Source: Camelimonas abortus (GTDB lineage Bacteria; Pseudomonadota; Alphaproteobacteria; Rhizobiales; Beijerinckiaceae). Taken from it: a stretch of 64,000 bases of DNA. Position 1 is the first letter of the stretch. Each line of letters begins with the position of its first letter. Position numbers and translations under genes: made by a program. Location of the stretch: the NCBI RefSeq assembly GCF_042647165.1, contig NZ_JBHRUV010000022.1; one strand, 5' to 3'. The notes beneath the pieces are model-generated. The model was given only the letters and a program-made list of their open reading frames with translations, was not told the origin of the DNA and did not search any database. Shown here one piece after another: positions 53,794 through 63,750 of this stretch.

Positions 53794-55620
53794 ATGTGCG
53801 GAATCATCGGCATTCTCGGCAAGGGCGACGTCGCAGCGGACCTGGTGGACGCGCTCAAGCGGCTTGAATACCGCGGCTATGATTCCGCCGGCGTGGCGAC
53901 GCTGCGCGACGGCGTGCTCGAGCGCCGCCGCGCCGCCGGCAAGCTGCGCAACCTGGAGGCGGCGCTGCGCGAGCATCCGCTGCCCGGCGCGGCCGGCATC
54001 GGGCACACCCGCTGGGCCACCCATGGCAAGCCGACCGAGGACAACGCCCATCCCCACGCCACCAGCCGGGTGGCGCTGGTGCACAACGGCATCATCGAGA
54101 ATTTCCGGGAGCTGCGCGCCGGACTGGCCGGGCGCGGCGTCGCCTTCGAGTCCGAAACCGACACCGAAGTGGTGGTGAAGCTGGTGGACCAGGAGCTGGC
54201 GGAAGGCCGCCCGCCGCTGGAGGCGGTGGCGCGGGTGCTGCCGCGGCTGCGCGGCGCCTTCGCCCTGTGCTTCCTGTTCGCCGGCCATGATGACCTGATG
54301 ATCGGCGCCCGCCACGGCGCGCCGCTGGCGCTGGGCTTCGGCGACGGCGAGATGTTCCTCGGCTCGGACGCGCTGGCGCTCGCCCCCTTCACCGACGACC
54401 TGCTGTATCTGGACGAGGGCGACCATGTCGCCGTGACCCGCGCCGGAGCGGAGATCTATGACGCCGGCGGCTTCCGCGTCGAGCGCCCGCGCCAGAAGCT
54501 GGCGCCGGGCGCCTTTCTCGCCGACAAGGGCAACCACCGCCACTTCATGCACAAGGAGATCTGGGAGCAGCCCGAAGTGGTGGGCCGCACCGTCTCCCAT
54601 TATCTCGACGCGCTGAACGGCGGCTTCCTGTTTCCGCAACTCGCCGGGGTCGACTTCGCCGCCCTGTCGCGGCTCACCATCTGCGCCTGCGGCACCGCCT
54701 TTCTCGCCGGCCATGTGGCGCGTTACTGGTTTGAGCGGCTGGCGCGGCTGCCGGTGGATCTCGACGTCGCCTCGGAGTTCCGCTACCGCGAGGCGCCGAT
54801 GCCGGACAACGGCCTGGCGCTGTTCATCTCCCAGTCCGGCGAGACCGCCGACACCCTGGCGTCGCTGCGCTACGCCAGGAGCCAGGGCCAGCGCATCCTT
54901 TCCATCGTCAACGTGCCCACCTCGACCATCGCCCGCGAGAGCCACGCGGTGGCGCAAACCTTCGCCGGGCCGGAGATTGGCGTGGCCTCCACCAAGGCGT
55001 TCACCTGCCAGCTGGCGGTGCTGCTGGCGCTGGCGGTTTACGCCGGGCGCCGCCGCGGCGCCCTTTCGGCGGCGGAGGAGGCGCGCGTCGCCGACCTGAT
55101 GATGACGCTGCCGGGCCTGCTGGGCGAGGCGCTCGGCGCCGAGCGGGAGGTGGAGCAGCTGGCTGCGCGGCTCGCGCGGGCGCGCGACGTGCTCTATCTC
55201 GGCCGCGGCCCGGCATGGCCGCTGGCGCTCGAAGGCGCGCTCAAGCTGAAGGAAATCTCATATATCCACGCCGAAGGCTACGCCGCCGGCGAGCTGAAGC
55301 ACGGTCCCATCGCCCTGGTGGACGAGGACATGCCGGTGGTGGTGCTCGTCCCTCGCGACGCGCTGATGGACAAGACCGTCTCCAACATCCAGGAAGTGGC
55401 GGCGCGCGGCGGGCGCATCATCCTGATCGGCGACGCCGAGGCGGTGCGCCAGACCGGGCTCGAGGACATCGCCGCCATCGTCATGCCCGAGGTCGATCCG
55501 CTGGTCGCGCCCATCATTTATGCAGTCCCGGTCCAGCTCCTCGCCTATCATGTCGCCGTATTCATGGGCAAAGACGTGGACCAGCCGCGGAATCTGGCCA
55601 AATCTGTCACGGTGGAGTGA
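53794..55620 (+). CDS. glmS: Glucosamine-fructose-6-phosphate aminotransferase
   Basis: This enzyme makes glucosamine-6-phosphate from fructose-6-phosphate and glutamine. It is 608 residues long. The start M-C-G-I-I-G exposes the catalytic Cys as residue 2 after Met removal, and the glutaminase domain continues with LEYRGYDSAG, HTRWATHGKPTEDNAHPH and HNGIIENF. Two SIS domains follow (CGTAFLAGHVARYW; SQSGETADTLASLRYA; YLGRGPAWPLALEGALKLKEISYIHAEGYAAGELKHGPIALV), ending in D-Q-P-R-N-L-A-K-S-V-T-V-E. The start was chosen for the invariant N-terminal Cys. I see no glmS ribozyme upstream. Confidence 0.98.
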   Translation: MCGIIGILGKGDVAADLVDALKRLEYRGYDSAGVATLRDGVLERRRAAGKLRNLEAALREHPLPGAAGIGHTRWATHGKPTEDNAHPHATSRVALVHNGIIENFRELRAGLAGRGVAFESETDTEVVVKLVDQELAEGRPPLEAVARVLPRLRGAFALCFLFAGHDDLMIGARHGAPLALGFGDGEMFLGSDALALAPFTDDLLYLDEGDHVAVTRAGAEIYDAGGFRVERPRQKLAPGAFLADKGNHRHFMHKEIWEQPEVVGRTVSHYLDALNGGFLFPQLAGVDFAALSRLTICACGTAFLAGHVARYWFERLARLPVDLDVASEFRYREAPMPDNGLALFISQSGETADTLASLRYARSQGQRILSIVNVPTSTIARESHAVAQTFAGPEIGVASTKAFTCQLAVLLALAVYAGRRRGALSAAEEARVADLMMTLPGLLGEALGAEREVEQLAARLARARDVLYLGRGPAWPLALEGALKLKEISYIHAEGYAAGELKHGPIALVDEDMPVVVLVPRDALMDKTVSNIQEVAARGGRIILIGDAEAVRQTGLEDIAAIVMPEVDPLVAPIIYAVPVQLLAYHVAVFMGKDVDQPRNLAKSVTVE

Positions 55621-55672
55621 GCGCGCGCCCGGCCCGGCGCGGCGGCGCGCGAACGGGTGAAACGGACGCAGG

Positions 55673-56542
55673 ATGAGCGACAGCGAACGGAAGGCGCCCC
55701 GCAGCGACGCCCCGGCGGGCGAAACCGGCGCGCACACGGGGGCGGCGGACGCCGGCGCCGCCGGTCCGGCCCTGGTCCAGGCGCCGCGCCGCGGGCCGCT
55801 GTTCTCGCTGCGGGCGCGGCTGCGCAACTATTTCCTCACCGGCCTGATCGTCGCCGGGCCGCTGGCGCTGACCATCTACATCACCTGGTGGATCGTCGGG
55901 GCCATCGACGGCTGGGTGAAGCCGCTGATCCCGCAGCGCTACTGGCCCGAGAGCTATCTCAACGTCTCGGCGCCCGGATTCGGCGTGATCATCGCCATCG
56001 TGTCGCTGACGCTGCTCGGCTTTCTCACCGCCAATCTGGTGGGGCGCACGCTGATCAGCTCAGGCGAGACCATTCTCGAGCGCATGCCGGTGGTGCGCGG
56101 GCTGTACCGCGGCATCAAGCAGGTGTTCGAAACGGCGTTCTCGCCGGACGGCACCTCGTTCCGCAAGGTGGCGCTGGTGCAGTTCCCGACGCCCGGAACC
56201 TGGTCGATCGTCTTCGTCTCGGCGCCGCCGCCTCCGGAGATGACGGCGCCGCTGCCGGACGGCGGCGCCGGGGATTATGTCGGCGTGTTCCTGCCATGCT
56301 CGCCCAACCCCACCACCGGCTTCTTTTTCTATTTGCCCCGCAAGGACATATATGAGGTTCCCATTACTGTGGATGAAGCGGCCAAGCTGGTGATGTCGGC
56401 CGGCCTGATCCAGCCGGAGGAGCATCGGCGCCGCATGGCCGCGCTCGCCGCCAGCGGCGACGGCAAGGGCGCCCGCACGAGCGACGGAAAGAGCGGCGGC
56501 GGGGCCGACGAGAGCAACGGCGCGGGGGGCGCAGGCGCCTGA
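55673..56542 (+). CDS. DUF502 membrane protein
   Basis: This 289-residue protein has two membrane helices (residues about 57-80 and 102-125) separated by a loop containing YWPESYLNVSAPG, followed by the family core RTLISSGETILERMPVVRGLYRGIKQVFETAF and VALVQFPTPGTWSIVFVS, and GVFLPCSPNPTTGFFFYLPRKDI. The N-terminal 45 residues and the last 45 are low-complexity Gly/Ala/Ser. The function of DUF502 is unknown. It follows glmS by 52 bases and converges with recG, an order common in this class. Confidence 0.88.
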   Translation: MSDSERKAPRSDAPAGETGAHTGAADAGAAGPALVQAPRRGPLFSLRARLRNYFLTGLIVAGPLALTIYITWWIVGAIDGWVKPLIPQRYWPESYLNVSAPGFGVIIAIVSLTLLGFLTANLVGRTLISSGETILERMPVVRGLYRGIKQVFETAFSPDGTSFRKVALVQFPTPGTWSIVFVSAPPPPEMTAPLPDGGAGDYVGVFLPCSPNPTTGFFFYLPRKDIYEVPITVDEAAKLVMSAGLIQPEEHRRRMAALAASGDGKGARTSDGKSGGGADESNGAGGAGA

Positions 56543-56632
56543 GAACGGCCGCCCGTGGCCGGGCCGCCATCCGGGCGGCGCGGGCCAAGGCGGCGCCTGA
56601 GCGCACGGCCGTACGCCGCTGGAATTGCGGAA

Positions 56633-58744
56633 TTATCCCGCGCGCAGCAGGCGGATGGCCTCGTCGCGGCCGAACAGGTAGAGCAGGCAGCGCAGGGCGA
56701 GGCCGCGCTCGCCGGTCAGGTCCGGATCGCGCGCCAGAACAAGCTTCGCCTCATCGCGGGCGGCGGCGATCAGGTCGCCGTCGCGCTCCGGACGCAGGAA
56801 GCGGAATTCCGGCATGCCCGACTGGCGCGTGCCGAGGATCTCGCCCTGGCCGCGCAGCTTCAGGTCTTCCTCGGCGATGCGGAAGCCGTCCTCGGTTTCG
56901 CGCATGATGCGCAGCCGCGCCCCCGCCACCGGGCCAAGCGGGCCGCGATAGAGCAGCACGCAGCTGGAGGCGCCGGCCCCGCGGCCGACGCGGCCGCGCA
57001 GCTGGTGCAGCTGGGCCAGGCCGAAGCGTTCGGCGTGCTCGATGATCATGATGGTGGCCTCCGGCACGTCCACGCCCACCTCCACCACGGTGGTGGCCAC
57101 CAGCACCTGGTCCTCGCCGCTGGCGAAACGCTCCATGGCGGCCTCCTTGTCGCGGCCGGACATCCTGCCGTGCAGCAGGCCGACGCGCGGCCCCAGCCGC
57201 TCCTGCAGGAAGGCGTGGCGCTCCTCGGCGGCGGCCACGTCCAGCGCCTCGGATTCCTCCACCAGCGGACAGATCCAGTAAACGCGCGCGCCGCGCGCCG
57301 TCGCCCGCCGCACGGCGGCGACGATCTCGTCCAGCCGCTCCATGGGCGCGGCCCGGGTCACCACCGGCGTGCGGCCCGGCGGCTTCTCGTCGAGCCGTGA
57401 GGAGTCCATGTCGCCGTAACAGGTCAGCACCAGCGTGCGCGGGATCGGCGTCGCCGTCATCAGCAGCATGTCGGCGTCCGGGCTCTTTTCGCCCAGCGCC
57501 AGCCGTTGCTGCACGCCGAAACGGTGCTGCTCGTCGACCACGGCGAGGCCGAGATCGCGAAACCGCACCCCCTCCTGGAACAGGGCGTGGGTGCCGACGA
57601 CGATGTCCACCCCGCCGGCGGCCATGCGCTCCAGCATCTCGCGCCGGGCGGCGGCGCGGTCGCGGCCGGTGAAGACGCCGACGCGCACGCCCACGGCCTG
57701 CGCCAGCGGCGCGATGCGGTCATAATGCTGGCGGGCGAGGATTTCGGTGGGGGCCATCAGGCAGGCCTGGCGACCGGCTTCGACCACCCGCGCCATGGCC
57801 AGCAGCGCCACCACCGTCTTGCCGGAGCCGACGTCGCCCTGGAGCAGCCGCAGCATGCGCTCGGGGGCGGCGAGGTCGCGCCAGATCTCCTCCAGCGCCC
57901 GCCGCTGCGCGCCGGTGAGCGCGAAGGGCAACTGCGCCAGCAGCGCCTGCACCAGCCGGCCGTCGCCGGCGTGGCTGCGGCCGCGGCCCCTGCGCCGGCG
58001 GGCGCGCATCAGCGCCAGCGCCAGCTGGGTGGCGAGGGCCTCGTCGAGGCCAAGCCGCCGGCGCGCCGGATCCTCCAGCAGCCCGTCGCCGCCGTCGCCG
58101 AAAACCTCCTGCGGCTGGTGCACCAGGCGCAGCGCCGCGGCGAAGCCCGGCAGCGGCGCGCCGCCGCAACGCTCATGCCATTCCGGCAGCTGCGGCACGC
58201 GCTCCAGCGCCGCCGCCACGGCCTTCATCACCGCCCGGGGAGCGAGCCCCTCGGTAAGCGGATACACCGGCTGGATGAGGCTGACCTGCTCCAGCTCCTC
58301 GGGGCGCAGGATAAGGTCGGGATGGACGATCTGCCGGCGGCCCTCCCACAGCTCCAGCCGGCCCGAGACGATGCGGCGCCCGCCCACCGGCAGCTGCGCC
58401 TCCAGACGGCTCTTCGTCCCGCCAAAGAACACCAGGGTGACGTCGCCGGTGTCGTCCTCAACCACCACCCGCGCCGGGGCGCGGGCGGAGCCGCGCGCCG
58501 GCGGGAAGGAATGGGACGCCACCCGCACGTCAAGGGTGACGATCTCGCCGGGCGTCGCCTCGGCCACCCGGGGGCGCCGGCGCCGGTCGATGACGCCGGA
58601 GGGCATGTGAAACAGCAGGTCCAGCACCCGCGCGCCGCGTCCCGCCCCGCCCAGCAGCCGGTCGAACAGGGCCCCGAGGCGCGGCCCGACGCCGGGCAGG
58701 CTGGTGACAGGCGCGAACAGCGGATCAAGCGCGGAAGGTCGCAT
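56633..58744 (-). CDS. recG: ATP-dependent DNA helicase RecG
   Basis: RecG remodels stalled replication forks and branched DNA. The 703-residue protein has the N-terminal wedge domain with OB fold (about 1-240), then helicase motifs: Walker A GDVGSGKT (about 303-310), MAPTEILARQHY, the DExH box VVDEQHRFGVQQR, MTATPIPRTL (motif III), and VATTVVEVGVDVPEATIMIIEHAERFGLAQLHQLRGRVGRG (motifs V and VI). LKLRGQGEILGTRQSG is a typical C-terminal RecG element. It is divergent from sdhE; the two share a 190-base spacer. Confidence 0.97.
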   Translation of the reverse strand: MRPSALDPLFAPVTSLPGVGPRLGALFDRLLGGAGRGARVLDLLFHMPSGVIDRRRRPRVAEATPGEIVTLDVRVASHSFPPARGSARAPARVVVEDDTGDVTLVFFGGTKSRLEAQLPVGGRRIVSGRLELWEGRRQIVHPDLILRPEELEQVSLIQPVYPLTEGLAPRAVMKAVAAALERVPQLPEWHERCGGAPLPGFAAALRLVHQPQEVFGDGGDGLLEDPARRRLGLDEALATQLALALMRARRRRGRGRSHAGDGRLVQALLAQLPFALTGAQRRALEEIWRDLAAPERMLRLLQGDVGSGKTVVALLAMARVVEAGRQACLMAPTEILARQHYDRIAPLAQAVGVRVGVFTGRDRAAARREMLERMAAGGVDIVVGTHALFQEGVRFRDLGLAVVDEQHRFGVQQRLALGEKSPDADMLLMTATPIPRTLVLTCYGDMDSSRLDEKPPGRTPVVTRAAPMERLDEIVAAVRRATARGARVYWICPLVEESEALDVAAAEERHAFLQERLGPRVGLLHGRMSGRDKEAAMERFASGEDQVLVATTVVEVGVDVPEATIMIIEHAERFGLAQLHQLRGRVGRGAGASSCVLLYRGPLGPVAGARLRIMRETEDGFRIAEEDLKLRGQGEILGTRQSGMPEFRFLRPERDGDLIAAARDEAKLVLARDPDLTGERGLALRCLLYLFGRDEAIRLLRAG

Positions 58745-58803
58745 GGGCGCCCCGGTTGGCGGAAAGGCCGCGGATGAAATGCGTCGTGCGGACGGGCCGG
58801 CGG

Positions 58804-58832
58804 CTGACAGGCCGCGGCGCCGGGACTATATA
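58804..58832 (+). promoter_or_regulatory. Candidate promoter of sdhE
   Basis: CTGACA (58804-58809), a 17-base spacer and TATATA (58827-58832) form a good sigma-70-type promoter. The -10 lies in the loop of a small GC hairpin (CCGGG at 58820-58824, CCCGG at 58834-58838). Transcription would begin near 58840, about 95 bases before the sdhE ATG. The symmetric TATATA could also serve recG on the other strand. Confidence 0.5.
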
Positions 58833-58933
58833 GCCCGGAGACGGCCAGCCCGCGAGAGCCGGCCCGGCCGGCCGGTGGACGCGACGCGGCCGGAGCGGAC
58901 GCCCGTCGCCGCCCGGACAGGATGGAGCATTAC

Positions 58934-59230
58934 ATGAGCGGAACCACGCGCAGCAGCGCCGATCTTGACGTGCGTCGCCGCAGGATCCTCTACCGGTCGT
59001 GGCATCGCGGCATCCGCGAGATGGACCTGCTGCTCGGCCAGTTCGCCGACGCCCGCATCGACCAGCTCTCCGACCAGGACCTGGCCGATCTGGAGGTCCT
59101 GCTGGAACTCCCGGACCGCGACGTGTTCAGCTGGCTGACCGGCGAGGCGGCGCTGCCGGCGGAACATGACACGCCGGTGTTCCGCCAGATTCGCGAGTTT
59201 CACCGTCATTCCGGCGCCATATTCATCTAG
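58934..59230 (+). CDS. sdhE: Succinate dehydrogenase flavinylation factor SdhE
   Basis: SdhE helps attach FAD to the SdhA subunit of succinate dehydrogenase. The 98-residue helical protein shows the family pattern RRRILYRSWHRGIREMDLLLGQFAD (residues 14-38), where the R-x-x-RG-x-x-E-x-D element binds the flavoprotein, followed by L-x-x-L-L-E-L-P-D-R-D-V-F-S-W-L. ATG 58934 was preferred to ATG 58922 because GGAG lies six bases before it. It sits between recG and mfd, an order widely kept in Alphaproteobacteria. Confidence 0.93.
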   Translation: MSGTTRSSADLDVRRRRILYRSWHRGIREMDLLLGQFADARIDQLSDQDLADLEVLLELPDRDVFSWLTGEAALPAEHDTPVFRQIREFHRHSGAIFI

Positions 59231-59377
59231 CGCCGCACGCGCCGGCGGCGTGGCTTCGCCGCCGCGACGCGCCCGGGGCCGGCCGCGCCGTCGCGCGCGG
59301 CCGCCGGGGCGCAGGCGCGCGCCGCACGCCCGTTTCTCCGCCCGCCGTCCCGGAACGCAGCCCCAGAAACGCCGCCC

Positions 59378-62300
59378 ATGAGCCCTCTCCCCCTGCAAAA
59401 CGCCGCCGCCTGGCTGCTGGAAGGCCGCAAGCCCGTGCTGGCCAGCGCGCCGGACAGCTTCATTCCCCTGTTGCTGGCCGATCTCGCCCGCGCCGTGTCG
59501 CAGAAGCGCGAGGCGCCGGCGGCGCTGGTTTATGTCGCCCGCGACGGCCGGCGCCTGCAGCTGGCTGAATCCGGACTGGCCTTCGTCGCGCCCGACATCG
59601 AGGTCCTGACCTTCCCCTCCTGGGACTGCCAGCCCTATGACCGGGTGTCGCCCTCATCGGCGGTGACGGCGCGGCGCATGACCGTGCTGGCGCGTCTGGC
59701 CCGCACGCGCTCGACGCGGGAGCGGCCGCGCATCGTGCTCACCACGGTCAACGCCCTGACGCAGCGCGTGCCGCCGCGGGCGCGCATCGCCGGGGAAACG
59801 TTTTCGGCCGCGCCAGGCAACGCCGTCGACATGAGCCTGCTGGTGAAGTGGCTGGAGATCAACGGCTTCACCCGCACCGGAACCGTGCGCGACACCGGCG
59901 AATACGCCCAGCGCGGCGGCATTCTCGATCTCTATGCGCCGGGCGCGGCGGCGCCGGTCCGGCTCGACTTCTTCGGCGACACGCTGGAGTCGATCCGCGC
60001 CTTTGATCCCGAGACCCAGCGCACCACCGGCCAGCTGCGCTCGCTGGACCTGGTGCCGATGAGCGAGGCGCAGCTCACCACCGAGACCATCGCCCGCTTC
60101 CGTCAGGCCTATGTGGCCGCCTTCGGCGCGGCCACCCGCGACGACGCGCTCTATGAAACCGTGAGCGAGGGGCGCCGCCACCCGGGCATGGAGCACTGGC
60201 TGCCGCTGTTTCACCGCGGCATGGACACGCTGTTCGACTATCTGGCCGGCGCGCCCTTCGTGCTGGACGAACAGCTGGAGGACGCAGCCTTCGAGCGCAT
60301 CAGCCAGATCGAAGACTATTACGAGGCCCGTCTTGCGGCGCTGAAGGCCGGAACCGGCGCGCCCTACAAGCCGGTGCGGCCGGAGACGCTGTATCTCACC
60401 CGCGAGGAATGGCGCCGGCGCATCGGCGAGCTGGATTACGCGGAGGTGTCCGCCTTCGCCCGGCCGGAGACGCCGTCCGCCAGGGTCATTGACCTTGGCG
60501 TGCGCCAGGCGCGCAGCTTCGCCCCCGAGCGCGCCGACGAGGGCGTCAACGTGTTCGAGGCGGCGGCGGCGCACCTGCGCGACCTGGCCGCCGGCGGCCG
60601 GCGGGTGGTGGTGGCGGCCTGGTCGGAGGGCTCGCGCGAGCGCCTCGCCCATGTGCTGGCCGACCACGGCCTGCGCGGGCTGGCCAATGTTCCCGATCTC
60701 GCCCGCGCCCTCGCCGTGAAGGGCGGCGACATCGCCATGGCGGTGTGGGGCATGGAGGCGGGCTTCGACGCGCCCCATCTCAGCGTGCTGGCCGAGCAGG
60801 ACATTCTCGGCGACCGGCTCGTGCGCCAGGCGCGCAAGGCGCGGCGCGCCCAGGATTTCATCGCCGAGGTGGGCAGCCTCACCGCCGGCGACATCGTGGT
60901 GCATGTGGACCACGGCGTCGGCCGTTTCGTCGGGCTGAAGACCATCACCGCCGGCGGCGCCCCGCACGACTGCCTGGAGCTGCATTACGCCGGCGGCGAC
61001 AGGCTGTTCCTGCCGGTGGAGAACATCGAGCTGCTCTCCCGCTATGGCTCGGAGGACGCCTCGGTCGTCCTTGACAGGCTGGGCGGCGGCGCCTGGCAGG
61101 CGCGCAAGGCGAAGCTGAAGCAGCGCATCCGGGTGATGGCCGGCGAGCTGATCAAGGTGGCCGCCGCCCGGGCGCTGAAGTCGGCGCCGGTGATCACGCC
61201 GCCGCAGGGGCTCTATGACGAATTCGTCGCCCGCTTCCCCTATGAGGAGACCGAGGACCAGCTCAACGCCATCGAGGCGGTGATGGCGGATCTCGCCTCG
61301 GGCCGCCCCATGGACCGGCTGATCTGCGGCGACGTGGGCTTCGGCAAGACCGAGGTGGCCATGCGCGCCGCCTTCGCCGTGGCCATGAGCGGCCAGCAGG
61401 TGGCGGTGGTCGCACCCACCACGCTGCTGGCGCGCCAGCATTATCACAGCTTCAGCGAGCGCTTCCGCGGCCTGCCGCTGAAGGTGGCGCAGCTGTCGCG
61501 CTTCACCCCGGCGGCGGAGGCCAGGCAGGTGAAGGCCGGCCTCGCCGACGGCACGGTGGACATCGTCGTCGGCACCCACGCCGTGCTGGGCAAGACCATC
61601 AGGTTCCGCGACCTCGGCCTCGTGGTGGTGGACGAGGAGCAGCATTTCGGCGTCGCCCACAAGGAGCGGCTGAAGACCCTGCGCGCCCAGGTGCACGTGC
61701 TGACGCTCTCGGCCACGCCGATTCCGCGCACGCTGCAGCTGGCGCTCACCGGGGTGCGGGAGCTGTCGATCATCGCCACGCCCCCGGTGGACCGGCTGGC
61801 CGTGCGCACCTTCGTCATGCCCTTCGACGAGCTCAGCATCCGCGAGGCGCTGCTGCGCGAGCGCTATCGCGGCGGCCAGGCGTTCTATGTGGTTCCGCGC
61901 ATCGAGGATCTGGACGAGGTCAAGGCCTTCCTCGACCGCTCCGTGCCCGAGGTGAAGGTGGCGGTGGCCCATGGCCAGATGAGCGCCGGCCAGCTCGAGG
62001 ACGTGATGACGGCCTTCTATGAGGGCCGCTTCGACGTGCTGCTCTCCACGACCATCGTCGAGTCGGGCCTCGACATTCCCAACGCCAACACCCTGGTGGT
62101 GCACCGGGCGGACATGTTCGGCCTCGCCCAGCTCTACCAGCTGCGCGGCCGCGTCGGCCGGTCGCGCACCCGCGCCTGGGCGCTGTTCACGGTGCCGGCC
62201 AACCGCACGCTCACCGCCACGGCCGAGCGGCGGCTCAAGGTGCTGCAGGGCCTGGACACGCTCGGCGCCGGTTTCCAGCTCGCCAGCCACGACCTCGACA

Positions 62301-62902
62301 TCCGCGGCGCCGGCAACCTGCTGGGCGACGAACAGTCCGGCCACATCCGCGAGGTGGGCTACGAGCTCTACCAGCAGATGCTGGAGGAAGCGGTGGCCCA
62401 GCTCAAGGCCGGCGTCACCGACGGGGAGGAGGGCGAGGAGGCGTGGTCGCCCAGCATCACCCTGGGCGCGGCGGTGATGATTCCCGAGAGCTACGTGGAG
62501 GACATCCAGCTGCGGCTGGGGCTCTACAAGCGCCTGTCGACGCTGGAGAACGACCAGCAGATCGACGCCTTCGGCGCCGAGCTCACCGACCGCTTCGGGC
62601 CGATGCCCGAGGAGGTGCAGCAGCTGCTGAAGCTGATGTCGATCAAGGCGCTGTGCCTGAGGGCCAATGTGGCGAAGATCGAGGCCGGCCCCAAGGGGCT
62701 GGTGGTGGCGTTCCGCGACGGCAGGTTCGCCAATCCCGCCGGTCTGGCGGCGTGGCTGGCGGAGCAGTGCTCCATGGCGAAGGTGCGCCCCGACATGAGC
62801 ATTTTCTTCCACGACGACCTGCCGACGCCGGAGAGCCGCCTGAAAAGCGCCCGCGCCCTGATGCGCGAGCTGGTGAAGGTGGCCGGCAAAAAGGCGGCCT
62901 GA
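59378..62902 (+). CDS. mfd: Transcription-repair coupling factor
   Basis: Mfd removes RNA polymerase stalled at DNA lesions and recruits UvrA. The 1,174-residue protein has all modules: the UvrB-like N-terminal part (LTFPSWDCQPYDRVSPS, RGGILDLYAPG, VRLDFFGDTLESIRAFDPETQRT), the RNA-polymerase-interacting domain (DIVVHVDHGVGRFVGL, LELHYAGGDRLFLPVENIELLSRYG), the RecG-like translocase (GDVGFGKTEVAMRAAF, VVDEEQHFGVAHKERLK, LSATPIPRTLQLAL, STTIVESGLDIPNANTLVVHRADMFGLAQLYQLRGRVGRS) and the C-terminal TRCF domain (LRLGLYKRLSTLEND and beyond). It is encoded downstream of sdhE in the same direction. Confidence 0.98.
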   Translation: MSPLPLQNAAAWLLEGRKPVLASAPDSFIPLLLADLARAVSQKREAPAALVYVARDGRRLQLAESGLAFVAPDIEVLTFPSWDCQPYDRVSPSSAVTARRMTVLARLARTRSTRERPRIVLTTVNALTQRVPPRARIAGETFSAAPGNAVDMSLLVKWLEINGFTRTGTVRDTGEYAQRGGILDLYAPGAAAPVRLDFFGDTLESIRAFDPETQRTTGQLRSLDLVPMSEAQLTTETIARFRQAYVAAFGAATRDDALYETVSEGRRHPGMEHWLPLFHRGMDTLFDYLAGAPFVLDEQLEDAAFERISQIEDYYEARLAALKAGTGAPYKPVRPETLYLTREEWRRRIGELDYAEVSAFARPETPSARVIDLGVRQARSFAPERADEGVNVFEAAAAHLRDLAAGGRRVVVAAWSEGSRERLAHVLADHGLRGLANVPDLARALAVKGGDIAMAVWGMEAGFDAPHLSVLAEQDILGDRLVRQARKARRAQDFIAEVGSLTAGDIVVHVDHGVGRFVGLKTITAGGAPHDCLELHYAGGDRLFLPVENIELLSRYGSEDASVVLDRLGGGAWQARKAKLKQRIRVMAGELIKVAAARALKSAPVITPPQGLYDEFVARFPYEETEDQLNAIEAVMADLASGRPMDRLICGDVGFGKTEVAMRAAFAVAMSGQQVAVVAPTTLLARQHYHSFSERFRGLPLKVAQLSRFTPAAEARQVKAGLADGTVDIVVGTHAVLGKTIRFRDLGLVVVDEEQHFGVAHKERLKTLRAQVHVLTLSATPIPRTLQLALTGVRELSIIATPPVDRLAVRTFVMPFDELSIREALLRERYRGGQAFYVVPRIEDLDEVKAFLDRSVPEVKVAVAHGQMSAGQLEDVMTAFYEGRFDVLLSTTIVESGLDIPNANTLVVHRADMFGLAQLYQLRGRVGRSRTRAWALFTVPANRTLTATAERRLKVLQGLDTLGAGFQLASHDLDIRGAGNLLGDEQSGHIREVGYELYQQMLEEAVAQLKAGVTDGEEGEEAWSPSITLGAAVMIPESYVEDIQLRLGLYKRLSTLENDQQIDAFGAELTDRFGPMPEEVQQLLKLMSIKALCLRANVAKIEAGPKGLVVAFRDGRFANPAGLAAWLAEQCSMAKVRPDMSIFFHDDLPTPESRLKSARALMRELVKVAGKKAA

Positions 62903-63219
62903 GACGCGGCCGGGGCAGTCGCCGCGCGCGGCTGCGCGGTTCTTTGGCTGAAAACCTTCTGGCGCCGCCGCGGCGGCGCTGGCGTCACCGGAGTCGGGAG
63001 CCGGCCCACGCGTGACGCGGGGCCGGCCCGGACAACGCCGGGCGTTGCGCGTCTTTGGACAGGGCAGGGGCATTGGCGCGACGCCCCGGCGCAAGGCAGC
63101 GCACGCCGGACGCCAGGGCGCCCGGCGGCTGGCGCGGAGCGACGCCACGCGCCGGGGCTGTCCCGCCGCATGGCGCGCGCACGCCGCGGAACGCCCGCCA
63201 GCCAGCGCCATTGCGCGCG
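62903..63219. other. Intergenic region between mfd and ohr
   Basis: 317 bp between convergent genes with no further gene seen. A perfect 18-base GC palindrome (62962-62979) may act as a bidirectional terminator stem, but no T-run follows on either side. Confidence 0.4.
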
Positions 63220-63645
63220 TCAGACGATGGTCAGCTGCACGTCCACATTGCCGCGGGTGGCGTTGGAGTAGGGGCAGATCTGGTGGGCCGCCTCCACCAG
63301 CCGCTGCGCCTCGGCGCGGTCCAGGCCCGGCAGTGAAACAGCCAGCGCCGCCGTGATGCCGAAGCCTCCCCCGGAACGCGGGCCGATGCCGACCTTCGCC
63401 GTGACCCACACGTCGTCCGGCGCGCGGATTTTCAGCTGTCGGGCCGCCGCCTTCATCGCGCCAATGAAACAGGCGGAATAACCGGCCGCGAACAGCTGCT
63501 CCGGATTGGTTCCCGGCCCGCCGTCGCCGCCGAGCTCCTTCGGGATCGAGAGCTTCACCTCCAGCCGCCCGTCGTCCGAACGGGCAACGCCGTCGCGCCC
63601 GCCGGCGGCGGTGGCCGTCGCGGTGTATTTCACGTCAACTGGCAT
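63220..63645 (-). CDS. ohr: Organic hydroperoxide resistance protein Ohr
   Basis: Ohr is a thiol peroxidase that detoxifies organic hydroperoxides. The 141-residue protein has the OsmC/Ohr fold with its two catalytic cysteines: C59 in G-Y-S-A-C-F and C124 in QICPYSNATRGN, the Ohr rather than OsmC pattern. The TNPEQLFAAGYSACF block is diagnostic. Many ohr genes are controlled by a neighbouring OhrR repressor; none is visible within the window. It lies about 105 bases from the DsbA-family gene on the same strand. Confidence 0.95.
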   Translation of the reverse strand: MPVDVKYTATATAAGGRDGVARSDDGRLEVKLSIPKELGGDGGPGTNPEQLFAAGYSACFIGAMKAAARQLKIRAPDDVWVTAKVGIGPRSGGGFGITAALAVSLPGLDRAEAQRLVEAAHQICPYSNATRGNVDVQLTIV

Positions 63646-63750
63646 CGCTGTTTCCTCCGCTGCGCAGGTTCGGGAGCCTTCCGCCGCCCGCCGGAAGGCC
63701 GGGGACGGAAGCCACGGGAGGCGGCCGCGGCGCGCCGCGAACGCCGGTGA

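Noticed and set aside
59654..63409. A 1,251-codon open frame antisense to mfd
   Set aside because: Same reason: mfd carries all helicase motifs, while the antisense frame has low-complexity Arg/His/Gly/Ala content and crosses into the next gene.
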